Assembly (NCBI GenBank): GCA_017304125.1
Contig: JAFKLV010000378.1
Coordinates: forward strand, 1-19,051
Reading direction: 5' to 3'
Source: Sphingomonadales bacterium
GTDB lineage: Bacteria > Pseudomonadota > Alphaproteobacteria > Sphingomonadales > Sphingomonadaceae
DNA length: 19,051 nucleotides
Part shown: positions 15,485 through 19,051 of the stretch, piece after piece
Layout of the letters: the number at the start of each line of letters is the position of its first letter
Numbering within the stretch: the stretch's first letter is position 1
Position numbers and translations under genes: made by a program
Notes under the pieces: model-generated
Told to the model about the DNA's origin: nothing
The model's input: only the letters and a program-made list of their open reading frames with translations
Databases searched by the model: none

Positions 15485-15575
15485 GGAGCGGTGGCCGAGT
15501 GGTCGAAGGCGCTCGCCTGGAAAGTGAGTATACGGCAAAACCGTATCGAGGGTTCGAATCCCTCCCGCTCCGCCA
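15485..15575 (+). tRNA. tRNA-Ser (anticodon GGA)
   Basis: A complete 91-base tRNA including an encoded CCA. Acceptor GGAGCGG (15485-15491) pairs with CCGCTCC (15565-15571), followed by discriminator G and CCA. The anticodon loop is CTGGAAA with anticodon GGA at 15519-15521, reading UCC and UCU. A long variable arm (ACGG-CAAAA-CCGT) is diagnostic for class II tRNAs such as Ser, and the T-arm is GAGGGTTCGAATCCCTC. The neighbouring sequence changes character immediately downstream, and serine tRNAs are frequent integration sites, but no duplicated 3' end was seen in the window. Confidence 0.98.
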
Positions 15576-15637
15576 CCCTACGCCATAGCGCGCTGGAACC
15601 CGCCGGGGTGCGACGGCGTGGGCAACAATTGCCGACA

Positions 15638-15665
15638 TTACCGCGAGCAGTTATGTTGTTATAAT
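15638..15665 (+). promoter_or_regulatory. Possible promoter at the WapI-like gene
   Basis: A perfect TATAAT at 15660-15665 lies 16 bases after TTACCG (15638-15643). The -10 overlaps the annotated ATG at 15664, so either the transcript starts downstream and translation begins at an internal codon such as GTG 15721, or the TATAAT is fortuitous. Confidence 0.35.
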
Positions 15666-16128
15666 GAGAAGCGAAGCATCGGCAAATTTCGCAGGGCCAA
15701 CCGGGTCGCTGCGTATCGATGTGGAGCGATACCAATTTCCGGAAATCGCCAACGATGAGTGGGACTCCAATTGGCTGATTATCCGAGGTGATGTTGACCT
15801 TGACGGTAAATCGTGGAGTTTTCGCGATCCGTGCCTAACGACCTTCGAGGTTGAACGCCTTGCTGACTGGCTTGACCAAGTTTCGAGTGGGGAAGCAGGA
15901 CAGGCGTTTTGCGGCTTTACCGAACCGAATCTCGATTTCGAGCTGCTTTCGAACAACTCGATTCGAATTGGGTTTTCGCTAGAAGCCTTGCCGCCATGGA
16001 TGGATCGAACGGGCGACTTCGGCGAAATTGGCTTCTGCATCCCGATCGATGACCGGCTAGTGATCGCCGCGAGCAACCTCCGAAGGTTTGTAGCGCGCTT
16101 TCCCGTGCGAGCGCACAACGACCGCTAG
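15664..16128 (+). CDS. WapI-family immunity-like protein
   Basis: Resembles the WapI immunity family (proteins of about 140-150 residues that neutralise contact-dependent or polymorphic toxins by binding them in the cytoplasm). Recognisable elements from memory of the family are YQFPEI at 23-28, DEWDSNWL at 31-38, WSFRDPCLTTFE at 51-62, LADWL at 66-70, FTEPNLDFEL at 85-94 and PPW near 110. It is 154 residues, acidic, without signal peptide or membrane segment. No ribosome site is evident, a TATAAT overlaps the ATG, and conservation seems to start near residue 16, so a start as late as GTG 15721 is possible. No cognate toxin gene lies beside it in the same orientation, making it an orphan. Codon use is visibly less GC-biased than in the upstream genes, suggesting transfer. 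Confidence 0.65.
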   Translation: MRSEASANFAGPTGSLRIDVERYQFPEIANDEWDSNWLIIRGDVDLDGKSWSFRDPCLTTFEVERLADWLDQVSSGEAGQAFCGFTEPNLDFELLSNNSIRIGFSLEALPPWMDRTGDFGEIGFCIPIDDRLVIAASNLRRFVARFPVRAHNDR

Positions 16129-16245
16129 CCGCCTAGCCCAAGCCGCTCTGCTTGCTGCGCAATCATAGTAGCATGGCGTAGGCATAGTGATAATCCCTAT
16201 CGGTCGCGGCCCGCCACTTGTGTCTCGCCGAATCGGAATCCCACG

Positions 16246-16599
16246 TTAGCGCGGTTTGCGACGCGCGCTGGCCTTGAGGATATCCTCCATTTCGATGATG
16301 CAATCGCGCCCTTTGAGGCCGTCCTCGGTTTTATCCTCCTGATCGGCTTCGAAATAAGCGCGCATCTTGTCGGACAGAACGACCAGCGCTTGATAGTTTT
16401 CCTCGCCGACTTTTTTTCGGATCGTTTTTAGCCCTTCGTTGAGCGCGAAGAATTCGGTGTCGATATTCCGCTCCGGAAAATAACCCGCCTTGTCTTTGAA
16501 AGTCGGTGAGGAGAGCATCATAGAGCCGAGAAGGTCCATTATTTCTCCGACCCCTTGAGGAATATAGGGCTTGTCGTTGCGGAGGTTAGAGCGATACAT
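16246..16599 (-). CDS. Candidate immunity protein, 117 aa
   Basis: Cytoplasmic, charged protein with no signal peptide or membrane segment and no family I can name with confidence. The middle is helical in character (FPERNIDTEFFALNEGLKTI at 41-60, then an ENYQALVVLSDKMRAYFEAD helix), and the tail is basic. The ATG at 16599 lies one base after the stop of the 377-aa gene and uses AAGGAAG within the 3' end of that gene. In-frame starts further upstream (from 16644) would overlap that gene and are less likely. Tight coupling directly after a candidate toxin is the standard arrangement for an immunity gene, so that role is inferred from position, not from homology. A small unknown accessory gene is the alternative. 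Confidence 0.6.
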   Translation of the reverse strand: MYRSNLRNDKPYIPQGVGEIMDLLGSMMLSSPTFKDKAGYFPERNIDTEFFALNEGLKTIRKKVGEENYQALVVLSDKMRAYFEADQEDKTEDGLKGRDCIIEMEDILKASARRKPR

Positions 16600-16600
16600 A

Positions 16601-17734
16601 TTACTTCCTTGGTCTGGAGATGGCATAGGTATTGTTGGGGCCAAGCTGTATTGGTCGAATGATAATTACCGATGATGGCTTGAAGTCGCTGTTGAAGAAT
16701 CCCCGGACCTGAGGGGTTGCCAGCGTTTTGCGGCTGAGCGTGACATCGAACGCGATGTCACCAACCCGCGCATCAGGAATTCGATATGTCGGATCGCTGC
16801 CTGACGTGTCGTATTCCCAGCCAATCACTCTGACTTTCTGACCTTTAGAATAATCAATACCTTGCGAGTTGTATAGGTCGCGTAGATCGTACCTCACCTT
16901 GCGATCGACGTAGTTGCCGATCGCCTCCTCGCGCGACAGGCGGGGCTGCAGGCGGCCCGCCTTGAATAGCATCTGTCCTTCCGCATAAGCGCTGTTTGCG
17001 CGTTCCTGCATCAGACGCAGAGTCTCGATTTGTAGAGGTCCAACCTCTCCCTTTGCCCGGTAGAAGGCGCCTGCACGATCGAAACGGAGTTGGCGGATCA
17101 GATTTGCCTGACCCTCAAGGGTGTTTGGAAATCCGAGCGAGGCCGGGCGAAAATTGGGTTCGATCGCCTTGATTTGCTGGATCAGGATGTTGGCATGCCG
17201 TTCCATGAATTCCGTGGTCAGCCGATTTGCCGGGCCGGTCAGGTCGAGGATATTGTCGGCAAGCGCTATCAATGATCCACCCGGCGAATTGTGCAGGGCC
17301 GGAAACGTCTGTTCGATCGTGAGCGGGTCGTTCAGTGGCGGGCCGCCATTGTCGCCTATGCGGCCGCGAGGGCCGGGGCGATATTGCGCGAGTTGAGTGG
17401 CGGCGGCCTCGTCGGGTACGCCGACTGCTTCGATCAACTGGCTTGATGCTGCTTGATCGCTCGGCGCTGGCGGAGCTTCAGGCGCAATCGTCGCTACAGA
17501 TCGGGAAACCCGTCGTTCCCCGCGATGGCCGTCGGAAATGATGATGTCGCTAAGCGAGCGGGGCCCGCCGGGAGCGAAGGTGAAGCGGCCGTTTCGCGGG
17601 TCGTGATAGGGGTTGAATTTGAACTCAACCTCTGGATCGCCCCGGATAGTCAGGCGTTGCCCGGTCCGTAGATAATGGTCGAACGCAACGCGCGCGGCCG
17701 ATTTTCTCTCTGTGAGGAGGTGTCGAACGCTCAT
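16601..17734 (-). CDS. Candidate polymorphic toxin with nuclease-like C-terminus
   Basis: A 377-residue protein built like a modular toxin. Residues 1-60 contain RHLLTERKSAARVAFDHYL and a conserved-looking motif FNPYHDPRNGRFTFAPGG (40-57), a module I recall from alphaproteobacterial and phage-associated effectors. Residues 90-140 are Pro/Gly-rich and include RGRIGDNGGPPLNDP (123-137), typical of a linker before a toxin domain. Residues 150-275 are helical. The C-terminal 100 residues form a compact domain with GWEYDTSGSDPTYRIPDARV, the strand-like AFDVTLSRKT (328-337) and SVIIIRP (355-361). The pattern of PD, then D-x-T in a strand, loosely resembles a PD-(D/E)xK nuclease, but the expected Lys is absent or shifted. 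There is no signal peptide. The ATG at 17734 follows GGGGGA by five bases. A coupled small gene follows. Function is inferred. Confidence 0.6.
   Translation of the reverse strand: MSVRHLLTERKSAARVAFDHYLRTGQRLTIRGDPEVEFKFNPYHDPRNGRFTFAPGGPRSLSDIIISDGHRGERRVSRSVATIAPEAPPAPSDQAASSQLIEAVGVPDEAAATQLAQYRPGPRGRIGDNGGPPLNDPLTIEQTFPALHNSPGGSLIALADNILDLTGPANRLTTEFMERHANILIQQIKAIEPNFRPASLGFPNTLEGQANLIRQLRFDRAGAFYRAKGEVGPLQIETLRLMQERANSAYAEGQMLFKAGRLQPRLSREEAIGNYVDRKVRYDLRDLYNSQGIDYSKGQKVRVIGWEYDTSGSDPTYRIPDARVGDIAFDVTLSRKTLATPQVRGFFNSDFKPSSVIIIRPIQLGPNNTYAISRPRK
16604..16610 (-). promoter_or_regulatory. Shine-Dalgarno coupling the immunity gene to the toxin gene
   Basis: On the minus strand AAGGAAG ends four bases before the ATG at 16599 and lies within the final codons of the upstream 377-aa gene. 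Ribosomes finishing that gene would stop one base from the next start codon, favouring coupled translation. Confidence 0.7.
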
Positions 17735-17741
17735 GCCATCC

Positions 17742-17755
17742 CCCGCTTTTGCGGG
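17742..17755 (-). other. Hairpin overlapping the toxin ribosome site
   Basis: On the minus strand CCCGC-AAAA-GCGGG forms a 5-bp stem with a 4-base loop. Its right arm is part of the G-rich Shine-Dalgarno (GCGGGGGA) of the 377-aa gene. Folding would partly hide the ribosome site and keep translation low. No T-tract follows, so it is not a terminator. Confidence 0.45.
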
Positions 17756-17949
17756 TGGAACAATTCATGAACATATCCAACATTTAAAGTAAATTTCTGA
17801 AAATGACTACGCGGTTTGTTGTCGTGTCGATAGGATATATACGAATTATCGAACGGTGAATGAAGGGAAATCAAAGATATATTTCAGATCTTCTTGCGAC
17901 TTTGAAACTTACCTAGCTGATCTGATGGTAATATCGTTATAGATCATGG
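17756..17949. other. A/T-rich non-coding stretch upstream of the toxin gene
   Basis: Nearly 200 bases with markedly lower GC than the rest of the window and no open frame of note. It holds several GATC-centred motifs: CAGATCTTC near 17885, and GATCT (17919-17923) mirrored by AGATC (17941-17945). It presumably contains the promoter for the 377-aa gene, but no convincing -35/-10 pair was found. Confidence 0.55.
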
Positions 17950-17978
17950 AAAAACCACCGGACATCGCTGCCCGGCGG
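17950..17978 (-). terminator. Intrinsic terminator after the Gly/Ser-rich gene
   Basis: On the minus strand CCGCCGGGCA pairs with TGTCCGGTGG (10 bp with two G-U pairs) around a GCGA loop and is followed by TTTTT. It lies 24 bases past the stop codon of the gene at 18003-18773. Confidence 0.85.
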
Positions 17979-18002
17979 CTCCCCTTTTAACCTTCCGCCC
18001 GC

Positions 18003-18773
18003 TTAGCGCGGTGTGCTGCTCGCGCTGGCCGATCCGGCGCCATTGGCCGATCCCGACCCGCTGGCGTTGAGCGACCCCGCGCCGCCCGACATCGTCCCGG
18101 CCAGATCGCCCGATGCCGCGCCGGTCGCCGTGCCGCTGGCCGAGCCGGCGGCGTCGCGGACCCGGTTCACCGCCGAGCCGGCGCGATCGCGCACCTTGCC
18201 CGCGACAGTGCTCGCGGTGCCATGCGCCGTCTGGACCGCGCCCGTCGCCGTATTGCGAACGTGGCTCACCGCGCCGGTCGCGGCGCCGCGTGCGCTGCCG
18301 ACGGTGTTGGCCACCTGATCGGTGCCGATCAGCTCCGCATTGGTGCCGACATTGCGGCTTGCGCTGGCCGAGCCCGAATTGTTGATCGTGCCGGCGAGCG
18401 AATTGCCGTTGGCGCCGGTCGCGCCCAGCGCGGCGTCGGTGCTGTGGCTGACCGTCCCGGCGAGCCCGGCATCGGCCGAGACATTGCCCGACTTGGTGTT
18501 AACCGAGTGGCTGCCGCTCACGCTGCCCGAGCCGGTGACGCTGTTCGACACGCTGCCGGTCGCCGAGCCGAGCGTGCTGCCGATGCTGCCGGTGCCGCCG
18601 AGCGTCCCCGACACCGTGCTGCCGAGATTGCCGGCACCGCCGAGCACGCCGCCGACGAGGCCACCGCCGCCGCCATGGCCGCCGAGCAATTGCGCCGAAG
18701 CCGGCGCCGTGGCCGTCACGCCGGCCATGATCGCTGCCGCCACCATCAGGCGGGTCCGCATCTTCTGGATCAT
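18003..18773 (-). CDS. Exported Gly/Ser/Ala-rich low-complexity protein
   Basis: A 256-residue protein of unknown function. It has a clear Sec signal peptide (basic start, hydrophobic core MVAAAIMAG, cleavage after ASA at 25-27), then a Gly-rich segment GGHGGGGGLVGGVLGG. A Gly/Ser/Thr/Val region with irregular repeats (SGTLGGTGSIGSTLGSATGS) follows. From about 155 to 215 there is an Ala/Arg/Val helix-prone stretch with repeated GxAxxxVRxxA-like units (AGKVRDRAGSAVNRVRDAAG), and the tail is Ser/Ala/Gly-rich. There are no Cys residues and few aromatics, which fits an extended, disordered or surface-associated protein. AAGGAG lies seven bases before the ATG, a strong ribosome site. A strong terminator follows. 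It lies 98 bases downstream of an S8 peptidase gene on the same strand. Long open frames on the opposite strand are by-products of its composition. Confidence 0.8.
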   Translation of the reverse strand: MIQKMRTRLMVAAAIMAGVTATAPASAQLLGGHGGGGGLVGGVLGGAGNLGSTVSGTLGGTGSIGSTLGSATGSVSNSVTGSGSVSGSHSVNTKSGNVSADAGLAGTVSHSTDAALGATGANGNSLAGTINNSGSASASRNVGTNAELIGTDQVANTVGSARGAATGAVSHVRNTATGAVQTAHGTASTVAGKVRDRAGSAVNRVRDAAGSASGTATGAASGDLAGTMSGGAGSLNASGSGSANGAGSASASSTPR

Positions 18774-18871
18774 CGTCTGTCTCCTTTTCGTCGCGGGCCG
18801 GGGCTGGTTTCACCCGGCTTCCGAAGAGAGCAACGACGCCGCGATCCGGTTTAATCCCGGGCGGGCAGGAA

Positions 18872-19051
18872 TTATTTCAGCCCGACGCTTTTCGGCGGGG
18901 TGCGGCACTCGCCACAGACCACGCCGCGCCCGACGCGGCCGTTTCCCGGGCGCGCCTCTGCCGCCCGCGCCGCGAGGCTGCCGGCGCGCGCCAGCCGCCC
19001 GGCGACCAACGGCGCGGCGAACGAGGTGCCGCGCAGCGCCTCCCACCCGCC
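18872..19051 (-). CDS. S8 (subtilisin-like) serine peptidase, C-terminal part
   Basis: Only the last 59 codons are inside the window; the gene continues past the right edge and ends at TAA (18874-18872). The fragment opens with the active-site serine motif of subtilases, ALRGTSFAAPLVAGRLA, where the Ser of GTSFAAP is the nucleophile. After the catalytic block comes a Gly/Ala/Arg-rich stretch and a short tail VVCGECRTPPKSVGLK with a CGEC pair. The catalytic Asp and His would lie upstream, outside the window. No full start-to-stop frame can be seen here, so the assignment rests on the serine motif and its context. The Gly/Ser-rich exported protein gene follows on the same strand. Confidence 0.8.
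   Translation of the reverse strand, partial: GGWEALRGTSFAAPLVAGRLARAGSLAARAAEARPGNGRVGRGVVCGECRTPPKSVGLK

Noticed and set aside
15550..18002. Attachment-site duplication of the tRNA-Ser 3' end
   Set aside because: I looked for a second copy of the T-arm/acceptor end (TTCGAATCCC...CTCCGCCA) on the far side of the island and saw none inside the window.
18222..18854. Plus-strand frame opposite the Gly/Ser-rich gene
   Set aside because: Ala/Arg-rich translation caused by the repeat composition; the minus strand has the signal peptide, strong Shine-Dalgarno and terminator.
18810..19046. 78-residue minus-strand frame at the right edge
   Set aside because: Arg/Gly-rich shadow; another minus-strand frame there carries the subtilase GTSFAAP motif and ends at TAA 18872.
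1..19051. CRISPR array or insertion sequence
   Set aside because: No regularly spaced repeats, and no transposase or integrase motifs in any frame examined.

Overview
The window looks like a chromosomal segment of a GC-rich alphaproteobacterium, most probably a sphingomonad. The reasons are the SciP/DUF1153 regulator, which is an alphaproteobacterial family; a possible CtrA half-site pair and a possible EcfG (general stress sigma factor) promoter; a STAS-fused MlaE; strong G/C third-position bias; and two copies of a dispersed palindrome of a type I associate with sphingomonad genomes. No rRNA or other decisive marker is present, so the genus is inferred.

Layout. Bases 1-2757 hold a DHA2-type MFS exporter (+) and mnmA (-), which converge on a long inverted repeat. 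Bases 2758-4025 hold a small unknown gene, sciP with a long terminator hairpin, and a GlsB/YeaQ/YmgE-type stress membrane protein with its own terminator. A second copy of the palindrome at 4136-4218 separates that gene from a convergent, exported SIMPL-domain protein. Bases 5087-9568 are an RND efflux unit (promoter, adaptor, permease) without an outer-membrane channel gene. A DUF445 membrane protein follows. Bases 10969-14445 are a tightly packed four-gene Mla-type lipid transport operon: STAS-MlaE permease, MlaF ATPase, MlaD MCE protein and an auxiliary lipoprotein. Its first three genes are joined by 1-nt TGATG overlaps. It converges on a divergent secreted cyclophilin-like protein.

Bases 15485-15575 encode tRNA-Ser(GGA). 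The next stretch, to about 17950, reads as an accessory insertion. It has more A/T-rich codon use, an orphan WapI-family immunity-like protein, and in the opposite direction a 377-aa candidate polymorphic toxin followed one base later by a 117-aa candidate immunity gene. An A/T-rich non-coding stretch of about 190 bases lies upstream of the toxin gene. I found no duplicated tRNA 3' end and no integrase in the window.

The window closes with an exported Gly/Ser/Ala-rich low-complexity protein that has a clear terminator, and the C-terminal 59 codons of an S8 (subtilisin-like) serine peptidase running off the right edge. The most interesting unit is the toxin/immunity pair beside the tRNA. Housekeeping functions (tRNA thiolation, efflux, outer-membrane lipid homeostasis, cell-cycle regulation) make up the rest.
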